Part shown: in pieces, positions 23,404-35,908 of the stretch | Layout: each line of letters begins with the position of its first letter | Position numbering within the stretch: the stretch's first letter is position 1 | Assembly (NCBI RefSeq): GCF_001704415.2 | Contig: NC_030817.1 | Span: forward strand, 28,345,550 to 28,409,549 | Source: Capra hircus | Taxonomy: Eukaryota; Chordata; Mammalia; Artiodactyla; Bovidae | DNA length: 64,000 nucleotides | Direction: 5' to 3' | Made by a program: the position numbers and the translations under genes | The notes under the pieces: generated by a model | Databases searched by the model: none | Told to the model about the DNA's origin: nothing | What the model saw: only the letters and a program-made list of their open reading frames with translations

Positions 23404-23887
23404 AGATTAGTCTTCCTTCAATCTCAGTAGTCTAGACCAATGCTGCTCAACATATAGTATGTGAATTGATAAAGACTATCAACTCTGTTATGGATCTGCA
23501 AAAAAACAAAACAAAACAAAACTGTTAGTGAATGTAAGCATTTAGACATTTTTATAGTAACGTGGCATTACTATAACATCCAAGAGCATAATAAGTGGAT
23601 GTGTCATTTTGAATAAGATTAGACCAGTTCAGTTGTTGAATTCATGATATGATTTTTGTATGTTTCAAACTGAACCCTTCTATGCCATATGAGATAATGT
23701 TGTAAAGTGTGATGTTTTAAGGTGTCTGTTACCTCTATTTCAAAAGATTTAAGAATATGAAAAAAATAAGCTTTTATATTTATAACCATATTTTATACTT
23801 AATATTTGATCATTTTTTCTACATTTAATGTCTATAATTTATAATTAAATTAAAGAAGTCAATTTTTAATTATTTATTTTAAAATGT
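23404..23887. other. Unassigned AT-rich stretch between two BovB copies
   Basis: It holds a short (caaaa)n-like run near 23503-23521 and otherwise no recognisable gene or repeat. Confidence 0.5.
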
Positions 23888-26815
23888 ATCTTGTTCAGTT
23901 ACTGTCTTCTGCAGCTATTTGTGACACCATGAACTGCAGCACAATAGGCTTCCCTGTCCTTCATTATCTCCTGGAGTTTGATCAAACTCATGTCCACCTT
24001 CTCATCCTCTGTCTTCACCTTCTCCTCCTACCCTCAGTCTTTCATAGCATCAGGGTCTTTTCCAATGAGTTGGCTCTTTGCATCAGGTGGCCAACATATT
24101 GGAGCTTTTGCATGAGTCCTTCCAATGAATATTCAGGGTTGATTCCCTTTAGGGTTGATTGGTTCAAAATCCATGCTTCTCAGGAGTCTTCAACACCACA
24201 GTTCAAAAGCATCGATTCTTTGGTGCTCAGCTTTCTTTAATGTCTGAATCTCACATCTATACATGACTACTGGGAAAATCATAGCTTTGACTATATGGAC
24301 CTTTGACAGCAGCAAAATGATGTCTCTGCATTTTAATGCACTGTCTAGGTTTGCAAAAGCTTTTCTTCCAAGGAGCAACTGTCTTTTAATTTCCTTGTAG
24401 TCACAGTCTGCAGTGATTTTTGAGCCCAAGAAAATGAAATCTGACAAAGTTTCCACTTTCTATCCATCTATTTGCCATAAAGTAATAGGATTGGATGCCA
24501 TGATCTTCATTTTTTGAATGTTGCATTCTAGCCCAGCTTTTTCACTCTTCTCTTTCACCTTCATCAATAGGCTCTTCAGCTCTTCTCCACTTTCAGCCAT
24601 TAGAGTGGTATCGTCTGCATATCTGAGGTTGTTGATATTTCTCCCAGCAGTATTGATTCCAGCTTGTGATTTGAGCAATGATTCACATGATGTACTCTGC
24701 ATGTAATTTAAATAAGTAGGGTGACAGTATACAGCCTTGTTGCACACCTTTTCCAATTTTGAACCAGTCTGTTGTTTAATGCCCAGTTGTAACTGTGCTT
24801 CTTGACCTGCATGCCATTTTCTCAGGAGGCAAGCAATGTGGTCTCGTGTTCCCATGTCTCTAAGAATTTTCCATAATTTGTTGTGATCCACACAATCAAA
24901 GAATTAAGCATAGTCAATGAAGTAGAAGTTTTTCTGGAATTCCCTTGCTTTTTTTGTGATCCAATGGATGTTGACAATTTAATTTCTGGTTCCTCTGCCT
25001 TTTCTAAATCCAGCTTGCTACATCTGGACGTTCTCAGTTCATATGCTGCTGAAGTCTAGCTTGCAGGGTTTTGAGCATAATCTTACTAACATGTGAAATG
25101 AATGCGATTGTTTGGTAATTTGAGCATTCTTTGGCATTGCCTTTCTTTGGGATTGGAATGAAAACTGACCTTTTCCAGTCCTGCGTCCACTGCTGAGTTT
25201 TCCAAATTTGCTGGCATATTGAGTGTAGCACTTTCACAGCATCATCTTTTAGGGTTTGAAATAGTTCAACTGGAATTCCATCACCTGCACTAGATTTGTC
25301 TGTAGTAATGCTTCCTTAGGCCCACTTGACTTCACATTCCAGGATGTCTGGCGCTAGGTGAGTGCTCACACCATCATGGTTATCTGGGTCATTAAGATCT
25401 TTTTTGCACAGTTCTTCTGTGTATTGCCACCTCTTAATCTCTTTTGCTTCTGTTATGTCCTTGCTGGTTTTGTCCTTTATTGTGCTCATCTTTGCAAGAA
25501 ATATTCCTTTGGTATCTCTAATCTTCTTGAAGAGATCTCTAGTCTTTCCCATTCTATTGTTTCCCTCTATTTCTTTGCATTGATTACATAGCATGACTTT
25601 TTTTGTTGTAGTTTTTTAAATCTCTCCTTACTGTTCTTTGGAACTCTGCTTTCAGATGGGTCTATCTTTCCTTTTCTGTCTTGCCTTTCACTTCTCTTCT
25701 TTTCTCAGCTATTTGTAAGACCTCCTCAGACAACCAGTTTGCCTCCTTGCATTTCTTTTTCTTGGGGATTGTTTTGATCACCACTACATGTTATGAACCT
25801 CCATCTATGGTTCTTCAGGCACTCTATCAGATCTAGTTCTTTGAATGTATTCATCACCTCCACGATATAAGGGATTTGATACCTAGCGGTTTTCCCTACT
25901 TTCTTCAATTTGAGCCTGAATTTTACAATAAGGATCTGATGATCTGAGTCACAGGCAGATCCAGGACTTGTTTTTACTGACTGTATAGAACAGTCCATCT
26001 TTGGATGCAAAGAATATAATCAGTCTGATTTCAGTATTGACCATCTGGTGATACCCACGTGTAGAGTCATGTCTTGTGCTGTTGGAAGAGGGTGTTTGTT
26101 ATGACCAGTGGGTTCTCTTGGCAAAACTCTGTTAACCTTTGCCCCACTTCATTTTGTACTCTAAGGCCAAACTTGTCTGTTACTCCAGGTATCTCCTGAC
26201 TTCCTACTTTTGCATTCCACTTCCCTGTAGTGTACAGGACATCATGTTTTGGTGTTAGTTCTAGGAGATTTTATAGGTCATAATAGAATGGTTCAACTTC
26301 AGCTTTTTCAGCATTAGTCACTGGGACATAGACTTGAATTACTGTGATGTTGAATGCTTTGCCTTGGAAATGATGGGAGCTCATTCTTCGTGTTTGAGAT
26401 TGCAACCAAGTACTTCATTTAAGAATCTTTCTTTGACTATGATGGCTGCTCTATTCCTTGTAAGGGATTCTTGCCCATGGTAGTAGATATTATAGTCATC
26501 TGAATTAAATTCACCCATTCCAGCCCATTTTAGTTCACTGATTCTTAAAATGTTGATTTCACATTTGCTATCTCCTATTTGACCACATCCAAGTTACCTG
26601 ATTCATACATTCTAGGTTCCTATGCAATATTTTTCTTTAAAGCATTGGACTTTACTTTTGCCATCAGATAAAACCACTACTGAGCATCCTTTACACTTTG
26701 GCTCAGCGTCTTCCTTCTTTCTGTAGCCATTTCTCTGTTCATCCCCAGTAGTATATTGGACAGCTAATGACCTGGGCTACTTTTCTTTCAGTGTCATATC
26801 CTTTTGCCTTTTCAA
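23888..26815 (-). mobile_element. Older BovB copy, 5'-truncated
   Basis: The 3' end is at 23888 and the 5' limit near 26815, just upstream of the endonuclease. RT text lies at 24891-24190 with an intact YADD box near 24620 (NNLRYADD), linker at 25740-25320 and endonuclease at 26580-25726. It is more diverged from the other copies, with many indels and stops throughout, and belongs to an older ART2-like layer. No TSD was identified. Confidence 0.88.
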
Positions 26816-27049
26816 ATAAATATATCTTACATGTAACTAATAAAACTTAATTGTACCCTTTTTCCTAACATGTTAATAGTAATGAATTATATAACAAATA
26901 TAGCATATTATATAACAAATATAACAAATTATAAAAGTGGACGTGTTCCTAAACTATAAAGATAAAAAAAGTTTATTGAGTTATATTTAATTTGGTTTTG
27001 TAAACATATTTAATGAAGGTGTGAGAAAACCACAGAATATTATTTGCAG
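26816..27049. other. AT-rich spacer
   Basis: Contains a short imprecise duplication of tatataacaaatata-like text at 26888-26935; otherwise unassigned. Confidence 0.45.
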
Positions 27050-28076
27050 AGATATAGACTGTGGGAAATTCTGAAAGAGATGGGAAAACCAGACCACCTG
27101 ACCTGTCTCTTGAGAAACCTGTATGCGAGTCAGGAAGCAACAGTTAGAACTGGACATGGAACAACAGACTGGTTCCAAATAGGAAAAGGAGTACATCAAG
27201 TCTGTATATTGTCACCCTGCTTATTTAACTTATATGCAGAGTACATCATGAGAAATGATGGGCTGGAAGAAGCACAAGCTGGAATCAAGATTGCAGGGAG
27301 AAATATCAATAACCTCAGATATGAAGATGACACTACCCTTATGGCAGAAAGTGAAGAGGAACTAAAAAGCCTCTTGATGAAAGTGAAAAAGGAGAGTGAA
27401 AAAGTTGGCTTAAAGCTCAACATTCAGAAAACGAAGATCATGGCATCTGGTCCCATCACTTCATGGGAAATAGATGGAGAAACAGTGGAAACAGTGTCAG
27501 ACTTTATTTTTTTGGGCTCCAAAATCACTGCAGATGGTGATTGCAGCCATGAAATTAAAACACTTACTCCTTGGAAGGAAAGTTATGACCAACCTAGATG
27601 GCATATTGAAAAGCAGAGACATTACTTTGCCAACAAAGGTCCGTCTAGTCAAGGCTATGGTTTTTCCTGTGGTCATGTATGGATGTGAGAGTTGGACTGT
27701 GAAGAAAGCTGAGCCCAAAAGAATTGATGCTTTTGAACTGTGGTGTTGGAGAAGACTCTTGAGGGTCCCTTGGACTGCAGGGAGCTCCAACAAGTCCATT
27801 CTGAAGGAGATCAGCCCTGGGATTTCTTTGGAGAGAATGATGCTGAAGCTGAAACTCCGGTACTTTGGCCACCTCATGTGAAGGGTTGACTCATTGGAAA
27901 AGACTCTGATTCTGGGAGGGATTGGGGGCAGGAGGAGAAGGGGACGACAGAGGATGAGATGGCTGGATGGCATCACTGACTTGATGGACATGAGTCTGAG
28001 TGAACTCCGGGAGTTGGTGATGGACAGGGAGGCCTGGCATGCTGCGATTCATGGGGTCACAAAGAGTCGGACATGA
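27044..28076 (+). pseudogene. BovB reverse-transcriptase C-terminal half, two frameshifts
   Basis: Open frames at 27044-27688 (214 codons), 27474-27881 and 27894-28076 together cover the RT from the finger region to the C-terminus. The catalytic box reads YEDD near 27316, where most copies have YADD. A one-base loss near 27560 shifts the frame, and a stop and shift follow near 27880. Without the N-terminal endonuclease and RT it cannot act. Confidence 0.87.
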
Positions 28077-28110
28077 CTGTGAGACTGAACTGAACTGAAC
28101 TGAACTGAAA
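27050..28110 (+). mobile_element. Young 5'-truncated BovB
   Basis: This sense copy begins inside the RT domain and runs to the 3' end, finishing in four actga units at about 28085-28108, the short tail repeat typical of BovB. It is the closest of the copies to an intact frame. Confidence 0.93.
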
Positions 28111-28343
28111 ACAAATAATTAAGGGGCAGAAGATCTATAGAGGAGGAGGTCACACAGATGGAAGCCACAAAATCTTCATGCAAAATGTGTAATCACTGAA
28201 ATCTTTGGCTAACCAAGGATCTGTGCTATTGTAGAGGAGACACCAGTGTCTACAGTCACTTGAAGATAGAAAAACTGATTAGAGATTTCAACTGCTGTTA
28301 TAAATATAAACCTGAATGTGAAGTTTGACCTAGCTGTGTTAAA
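28111..28343. other. Unassigned spacer
   Basis: No recognisable gene or repeat. Confidence 0.45.
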
Positions 28344-28550
28344 TGCTTACCTGCTGGCTCACATGGTACAGAATCCACCTGCAATGCAGGAGACCCAGGT
28401 TCAATCCCTGGGTAGAGAAGATCCTCTGGAGAAGGGAATGGGTACCCACACCAGTATTCTTGCTTGGAGAAATCCATGGACAGAGGAACCTGGTGGGTTA
28501 CAGTCCATGGGGTGGCAAAGAGTCAGACATGACTGAGCAATTACCACACA
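28344..28550 (+). mobile_element. Bov-tA SINE
   Basis: Sense Bov-tA, recognisable from gctggctcacatggt through the ggttcaatccctgggt tRNA-like B box to the terminal agacatgactgagc. The head is slightly degraded; no duplication was seen. Confidence 0.9.
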
Positions 28551-29197
28551 CTTGAGAAAAAGGTAACTAAAGTCCACGTCTCTACAATGTATCCATCATA
28601 ATCTTTAATATTCATGTAAAAAACATATAGTTTTTTTTAAAGCATTATAAAATATAACATATAAGTACTTATCAAAAGAAATCTTCAGTAGTTTTATTAA
28701 CATCAAATTAGTGAACTTTGGGGCAAAGAAAATTATTGGGATTAAACATGACAGTTCACCAAGAAAACAAAACAATACAGATGATCATGCACAAAATAAA
28801 AATCTTAAAAATACATAAGGCTCATGTATTTTTGTAATATATAGAAAAGTTGAAATAACTAAGAGGAGAAATTTATAAATATCCTTAAAATTTAAGAAGA
28901 CTGAAATCATTTCATTTATCTTTTCCAAACACAAAGGTATAAAACTAGAAATCAATAGTAAGAGGAAAACTGGAAACTTCACATGTATATAAAAATTAAA
29001 CAATACAATCCTGAACAATCAACTGTCAAAGGTATACTAATATAAGAAGTCAAAACACATATTGAAAAAAATGAGAATGGAACCACAAAATAACAAAACT
29101 TCTAGGATACAACAGCCCTGGTGAGAGGGAAGTTGACAGCAACAAATGAGCGCATTTAAAACAAATTTCAAATTCATAATCTAATTTTATACCTTTG
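28551..29197. other. Unassigned AT-rich stretch, L1-like in style
   Basis: About 28700-29120 has the adenine-rich, low-GC style of old L1 ORF2 DNA, but I found no motif that proves it. No gene. Confidence 0.35.
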
Positions 29198-29320
29198 TTG
29201 TTGCTGTTCATTCGCTCAGCTGTGTCCAGCTCTTTGAAACCCATGCATTGCAGTACACCAGGCTTCCCTGTCCTTCACCATCTCCCAGAGCTAGCTTTAA
29301 CTCATGTCCATTGAGTCGAT

Positions 29321-29532
29321 GGGCTTCCGTGTTGGCTCTGATGGTAAAGAGTCTGCCTGCAATGTGGGGGACCCAGGTTCAAATGATCCCCAGTCAGGAA
29401 GTCCCCCTGGAGAAGAAAATGGGACTCACTCCAGTACTCTTGCCTAGAAAGTTCCAGACAGAGGAGCCTGGTAGGCTACAGTCCATGGGGGTCACAAAGA
29501 GTCGGACACAACTGAGCGACTTGACTTTCTTT
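29321..29532 (+). mobile_element. Bov-tA SINE nested in BovB
   Basis: Opposite in orientation to its BovB host. The flanking gagtcgatg and gagttggtgatg texts suggest a degraded target duplication. Confidence 0.88.
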
Positions 29533-29834
29533 CCTATAGAGTTGGTGATGCCATCTAACCGTCTCGTTCTCTGGCATGCCCTTCTCCTCCTGCCTTCCAT
29601 CTTTCCCAGCACCAGGGACTTTTCTAATGAACCAGCTCTTCGCATCAGGTGGTCAAGTATTGGAACTTTAGCTTCAGCATCAGTCCTTCCCATGAATGTT
29701 AAAGATTTATTCCCTTTAGGATTGACTGGTTTGATCTCCTTGCAGTCCAAGGGATTCTCAAGAGTCTTCTCCAGCATCAGAGTCTCAAAGCATCAGTTCT
29801 TTGGAGCTCAGCCTTCTTTATGGTCCAGTTCCCA

Positions 29835-30136
29835 CATCTATACATGCTGCTGCTGTTGCTGTTAAGTTGCTTCAGTCGTGTTCGATTCTGTGCGACCCTA
29901 TAGATGGCAGCCCACCAGGCTCCCCCAACCCTGGGATTCTCCAGGCAAGAACACTGGAGTGGGTTGCCATTTCCTTCTCCAATGCATGAAAGTGAAGAGT
30001 GAAAGTGAAGTCGCTCAGTTGTATTCGACTCTTAGCGACCCCATGGACTGCAGTTTACCAGGCTCCTCCATCCATGGGATTTTCTAGGCAAGAGTACTGC
30101 AGTGGGGTGCCATTGCCTTCTCCGCATCTATACATG
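29835..30136 (-). mobile_element. Dimeric Bov-tA2-type SINE with 12-bp target duplication
   Basis: The body is 29847-30124: a ctgctgctg head, two related halves and a gccttctcc end. It is flanked by identical catctatacatg at 29835-29846 and 30125-30136. Removing it restores continuous BovB text. Confidence 0.95.
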
Positions 30137-32235
30137 ACTGCTGGAAAAATCTTAGCTTTGACTAGATGGACCTTTGTTGGCAAAATAATGTTTCTGCTTT
30201 TTAATATGCTGTCAAGGTTTGTCATATCTTTGTTTCCAAGGAGCAAGCACCTTTTAATTTCATGGCTGCAGTCAGCAACTGCAGTGATTTTGGAGCCCCC
30301 CAAAATAAAGTCTGTCACTGTTTTCATTGTTTCCCCATCACTTTGCCATTAAGTGATGGGACCGGATGCCATGATCTTCGTTTTTTAATTTTAAGCCAAC
30401 TTTTTCACTCTCCTCTTTCACTTTCATCAAGAGGCTCTTTAGTTGTCCTTTGCTTTCTGCCATAAGGGTGGTGTCATCTGCGTATCTGAGGTTATTGATA
30501 TTTCCCCCAGAAATCTTGATTCCAGCTTGTGCTTCATCCAGCCCTGCATTCCATGTGATGTACACTGCATATAAGTTAAATAAGCAGGGTAACAATATAC
30601 AGCCTTGACATACTCCTTTCCCAATTTGAAATCAGCCCATTGTTTCATGTCCAGTTCTAACTGTTGTTTCTTGACCTGCATATAGTTTTCTCAGAAGGCA
30701 GGTCAGGTGGTCTGGTATTCCCATCTCTTAGAGAATTTTCCACAGGTTGTTGTGATCCACACAGTCAAAGGTTTTATTTTAACATAGTTAATGAAGCAGA
30801 AGTAGATTTTTTTCCTCTGGAATCCTTTTGCTTTTTCTGTGATCCAACAGATGTTAGTAATTTGATCTCTGGTTCCTATGGTTTTTCTAAGTACAGCTTG
30901 AACGTCTGGAATTTTTTGGTTCATGTACTGTTGAAGCCTAGCTCATAGAATTTTGACCATTACTTTGCTAGAAAGTGAAATTAATGCAATTATATGGTAA
31001 TTTGAACATTCCTTGGCACTGCCTTTCTTTGGGATTGGAATGAAAACTGACCTTTTCCAGCCCTGTGGCCATTGCTGAGTTTTCCAAATTTGCTGGCATG
31101 TTGAGGTCAGCACTTTAACAGCATCATCTTTTAGGATTTGAAATAGCTCAGCTGGAATTCCATCGTCTCCACTAGCTTTGTTCGTAGTGATGCTTCCTAA
31201 GGCCCACTTGACTTTACACTCCAAGATGTCTGGCTCTTGGTGAGTGATCACACCATAGTATTTATTTGGGTCATTGAGAACTTTGATGTATAGTTCTGTG
31301 TATACTTGCCACCTCTTCGTTATGTCTTCTGCTTCTGTTATGTCCATATTGTTTCTTTCCTTTATCGAGCCCATCTTTGCATGAAATGTTTCCTTGGTAT
31401 CTTCAATTTTCATAAAGTGATCCCTAGTCTTTCCCATTCTATTGTTTTCTTCTATTTCTTTGCATTGATTACTTAGCATGCCTTAAAAAAAAAAAATCTC
31501 TCCTTGCTATTTTTTGGAACTCTGCATTCAGATGGTATATCTTTCATTTTCTGCTTTGCCTTTCACTTCTCTTCTTTTCTCAGCTATTTGTAAGACCTCC
31601 TCAGACAACATTTTGCCTTTTTGCATTTATTTTTCTTGGGGATAGTTTTTCTCACTGCCTCCTGTACAGTGTTATGATCCTCTGTCCATAGTTCTTCAGG
31701 TACTCTGTGTATCAGATCTAATCCCTTGGATCTAGTTATCACTTGCACTGTATAATCATAAGTGATTTGATTAAGTCATACCTAAATGACCTAGTGGGTT
31801 TCCCTACTTTCTTCAATTTAGATCTGAATTTTGCAATAAGGAGTTCTTTATCTGAGTCACAGTCCACTTCCAGCTGCAAGAATATAATCAATCTGATTTT
31901 GGTATTGACCAGCTGGTGATGTACATGTTTAGAGTTGTCTCTTTTGTTGTTGGAAGAGGGTGTTTACTATGACCAGTGCACTCTCTTGGAAATACTCTGC
32001 TACCTTTTCCCTGCTTCATTTCGTACTCCAAGGCCAAACTTGCCTGTTACTCCAAAGATCTCTTGACTGCCTACTTTTGCATTCCAGTCCCCTATGATGA
32101 AAAAGACATCATTTTTTGTTGTTAATTCTAGAAGGTCTTGTAGGTCTTCATAGAAATATTCAAGTTCAGCTTCTTTGGCATTAGGGGTTGGGGCATAGAT
32201 TTGGGTTACTCTGATATTGAATGGTTTGCCTTTAC

Positions 32236-33104
32236 ACCTTAAACAACTAAAAAGAACAAACTAAGTCTAAAGTTTGAAGAAATGAGATAATGTTAATCAG
32301 AGCAGAAATTAGTAGAGAACAGAAAAAAATACATAAAAATCATTAAAATTAAAAGTTGAACTTTGAAAAGAGAAACAAAATTGACAAAACTTTAGCTAGA
32401 CTTCATCAAAAAATAAAGTGAGGACTCAAAATTAGGAATTAAAGTGGAGATACTACAACTGATAGTACAAAATTGCAAAAAGTCATAAGCAACTACTATG
32501 AACAATTACTTGCCAACACACTGGGCAACCTAGAAGAAATGGATAAATTCCTAGAAAATATGTAATTTATCAATATGAAATAATGAAATAATAAAAATCT
32601 AAACATATCAGTAATGGGTAAGGATATTGAGTCACTGATTAAAAGCTTCCCAGCAAATAAAATCCCTGGACCTGATGGTGAATTCTACCAAACACTTGAG
32701 AAAAATTATAACCAATCTTACTCAAACTATTCCAGATTGTTGAAGAGGAGGGAATTCGTCCAAACTTATTTTATGAGGACAGCGTTACTTTGATATCAAT
32801 GCTAGATAATGACATTAAAGCTACAGGCCAGTATTCTTGGTGAATATAGATATAACAATTCTCAATAAAATGATACCAAACTACGTACAACACAGTACTG
32901 GGGATTCTAGCCAAAGCAATTAAGGAAGAAAAAGGCATCCAACTGAAAAGAAAAAGGTAAAATAGTCTCTACTAGTGACCTGATCTAGTACATAGAAAAT
33001 CGTGAATTCTACCAAAAAGTTGTTAGAACTAATCAATGAATCCAATGATGTTGCAGGATACGAAATTGATATACAAAAATCAATTGTAGGGGAACAAAAT
33101 GATG
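32236..33104 (+). mobile_element. Old L1 ORF2 fragment
   Basis: Sense L1 ORF2 text, recognisable from translated pieces such as YYEQLLANTLGNLEEMDKFL (about 32490) and TKKLLELINESNDVAGYEID (about 33005). It is broken by stops, frameshifts and internal loss of the RT centre. It is more diverged than the L1 that follows. Confidence 0.75.
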
Positions 33105-33284
33105 TGGCTGCCTGGGTGACAACCCCAGGCAGGAGGGATTACTGTTTTCCCCATGGAGGGGCAGGCTGTGGGGTAATGAGCTCAGTCATGTGAACTCCAG
33201 ATCCTGCCTGGTTGTCTCATGCCTGAGTCCTGCCACCCCTTCCTCCAAGAGAAGACACCCATCAAGATCTCTCCTTGGAGAGAA
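33105..33284. other. Unassigned spacer before L1
   Basis: GC-richer than its surroundings; may be L1 leader or LTR-derived, but I cannot assign it. Confidence 0.35.
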
Positions 33285-34265
33285 CAAGAGGGTGGAGGAG
33301 TAGGTGGACATGGAATACATCTCTCACCCCAGATACATCAGGAGTACACCTTCAGACACATAGGTGCATGCTGAACACCAGCTGAGAGTGGGCAGGAGTA
33401 CCTGACCAGTGGAAAATAAAATATAGAACTATGCAAAACTTGATAGGATGAAGGAACTAGGGGGAAAAACAGGAATGTTAGTATGACTGGACCTGCCTTC
33501 TGCAGGTAGGGGAACTGAAGCAGGGGTCTGATTCCCACATCGGGGCAATTGTCTGAGTCAGAGGAAAAATATTTAAGGCTGAGAGTGAAACAGCTGATCT
33601 GTGGCAACTAAATGCAATGAGAATCAGACAGTCCTTGTTGCAGCCATACATACCCTGGACAGGGACACAGGTACTCTAGAAGGCACAGCAGCTGGGAGCT
33701 GGATTTTAGGGATTGTGGAGCAATCCCATGGCTAGGGCTGCTGTTTACTGAAGAGAGATGGATGGAGGGGATGTGAGGGAGGAGCCTCTGGTGGGAGCTG
33801 CCTGTGGAGGGAAGCCAGGCAGCCATGGAAGCAAGGTGACGCTGCTGAGTCATCCATAGTGGGTGGAGCCATCACCATAGCCTCTCTTTCCCCACACTGC
33901 CAGCATCAGCAGCTGAACAATAGAGAGTCAGGCCCATCAAATGCCTGATGTACTGAACTACAGAGTAGAACCCCACCTGGGTTGCCCCTTTTAGAGCCTG
34001 AGGCACTGATTTTCAGAGTAGGGGTCCCTCTATGTGCCTGATGCGCCAAATAACAGAAGGACCCCAGGCAAGGGAGTCCTCTAAGTGACTGAATGGCGGA
34101 GCTACAGAGAAAAACTGACAAGAAGCTAGAAAAAAAACCAGTAGGGCCAAAGCTCGTGCAGTGGAGGCAGTCCATGTCCCTGCACACTTAGTGCAGCCAG
34201 GGTTCCCACAAGCCAAGCAGATGTTCCACCTTCACTCTCAACTCTCACTAGGGCATAGCTGTCAC

Positions 34266-34400
34266 ATGTGTGTGTGTGTTAGTCACTCAATTGTGTCCAA
34301 CTTTTTGCAACCCCATGGAATGTTACCCACCAGGCTCCTCTGTCCATGATATTCTCCAGGCAAGAATACTGGAGTGGGTTGCCAGTTCCTGTTCCAATAT
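34266..34400 (-). mobile_element. Bov-tA SINE fragment in L1 5'UTR
   Basis: Antisense partial Bov-tA preceded by a short (gt)n run at 34267-34278. Confidence 0.85.
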
Positions 34401-34963
34401 ACACCCGTAAGTAAAGTCAAAACAGGCCAACAAAAATAAAGTATAGTAGATTGACCCAGTGAACAAAGGAAATTAAAAGTTATATTTACCAGTTAAGAAC
34501 AAAACTAACTAAAGCACAAACTGGAAAACAAAACTAAAGCAAGGTGCCAAGTGGGGAATAAAGCAATGAAAACGAAACTAACAAATATGTTGAAAGGAAA
34601 AAAAGAAAACAAATAAAGAATAAAAAATTTAATAGAGATAAGTGAAGATTTATATACATTAAAGATTAACTGCAAGGGGAAAAGAACAGTAGGAAAGGTA
34701 AACAAAGGAATAAATGTAGAAAAAATATAGTAGGTTTAAAGAAATTAAAAATTTTAACTGTATAAAAGAGAAAAAAAAATAAAAGGAAGAAGAAATTTTA
34801 AAAGGAGGAAAAAAGGAAGACTCCACAGAACTGCAAAAGTCCAACATGAAGCAGAGGCTTATAGCAACAGTAAAAAGTATAACTGAATATACACATATAC
34901 ATGTACACCCAAAGGCAAAAAAAGGAGACCTCAAACACAATAAGTTAAAAAAATATAATACTA

Positions 34964-35700
34964 ATGAAAAGGCAGAGAAATACTATACAAATAAAGGAAC
35001 AAACTAGAAACACAGAAGTCCAAGTAAATGAAAAGGAAATAGGCAAACTACCTGAAAAAGAATTCAGAATAATTATAGTAAAGATGATCAAAAACCTTGA
35101 AAACAAAATGGAGAAAATGCAAGAATCAATTAACAAAGAACTAGAAGAATTAAAGAATAAACATACACAGACAAATTGCATGATTACTGAAATTAAAAAT
35201 ACTCTAGAAGGAATCAGCAGCAGAATATCTGAAGCAGAAGAATGAATCAGTGAGCTGGAAGATAAAATGGTGGAAATAACTTCTGAAGAGCAGAATAAAG
35301 TAAAAAGAATGAAAAGAACTGAGGGTAGTCTCAGAGACCTCTAGGACAATAACAAATGCACCAACATTCAAATTATAGAAGTCCCAGAAGAAGAAGAGTA
35401 AAAGAAAGGGTATGAGAAAATTTTTGAAGAGATTATAGTTGAAAATTTCCCCAACCTGGAAAAGGAAATAGTCAATCAAGTCCAAGAGGCACAAAGCGGC
35501 CCATACAGGATAAACTCAAGGAGAAACAAGCCAAGACACATACTAAACAAGCTAACAAAGACTGAACACACAAAAAAGAATATTAAAAGCAGCAAGGGAA
35601 AAGCAACATACAAGGGAAACCCCATATGCTTAACAGCTGATCTTTCAGCAGAAACTCTGCAGGCCAAAAGGAAATGGCAGGATATATTTAAATACTGAAA
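34964..35700 (+). pseudogene. L1 ORF1p remnant (RNA-binding chaperone)
   Basis: ORF1p coats L1 RNA as a trimer. The 93-codon piece at 34964-35245 is the coiled coil, with the KLPEKEFRIIIVKMIKNLE segment and heptad-like spacing. The same frame continues to the RNA-recognition part (NIQIIEVPEEEE, about 35365) and the C-terminal domain (SAETLQAKRKWQDIFKY, about 35648), interrupted by stops at about 35243, 35343 and 35399. It is not translatable as a whole. Confidence 0.85.
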
Positions 35701-35908
35701 GGGAAAAATATATAACCATGATTACTGAAACTGGCAAGGATCTCATTCAAAACTGATGGAGAAATCAAAAGCTTTTCAGATGAACAAAAGTTAAGAGAAT
35801 TCAGTACCACCAAACCAGCTTTACAACAAATGTTAATGGGGCTTATATAGTCAAGAAATACAAGAGGAGCAAAAATATCTACAAAATCAACCCCAAACAA
35901 TTAAGAAA

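Larger units (their letters stand above)
29198..32235 (-). mobile_element. BovB copy carrying two nested SINEs
   Basis: The 3' end is at 29198; the 5' truncation is inside the endonuclease at about 32235, where it abuts L1 DNA. Two SINEs interrupt its 3' part (29321-29532 and 29847-30124). The YADD box is intact near 30480 (NNLRYADD). The longest surviving frame, 178 codons at 31479-30943, covers the linker and RT start. An adenine run at 31484-31495 and several indels break the frame. Confidence 0.9.

Noticed and set aside
22832..23410. 192-codon plus-strand open frame
   Set aside because: It is antisense to the BovB 5' tandem units; its length follows from the GC-rich repeats. No domain is visible.
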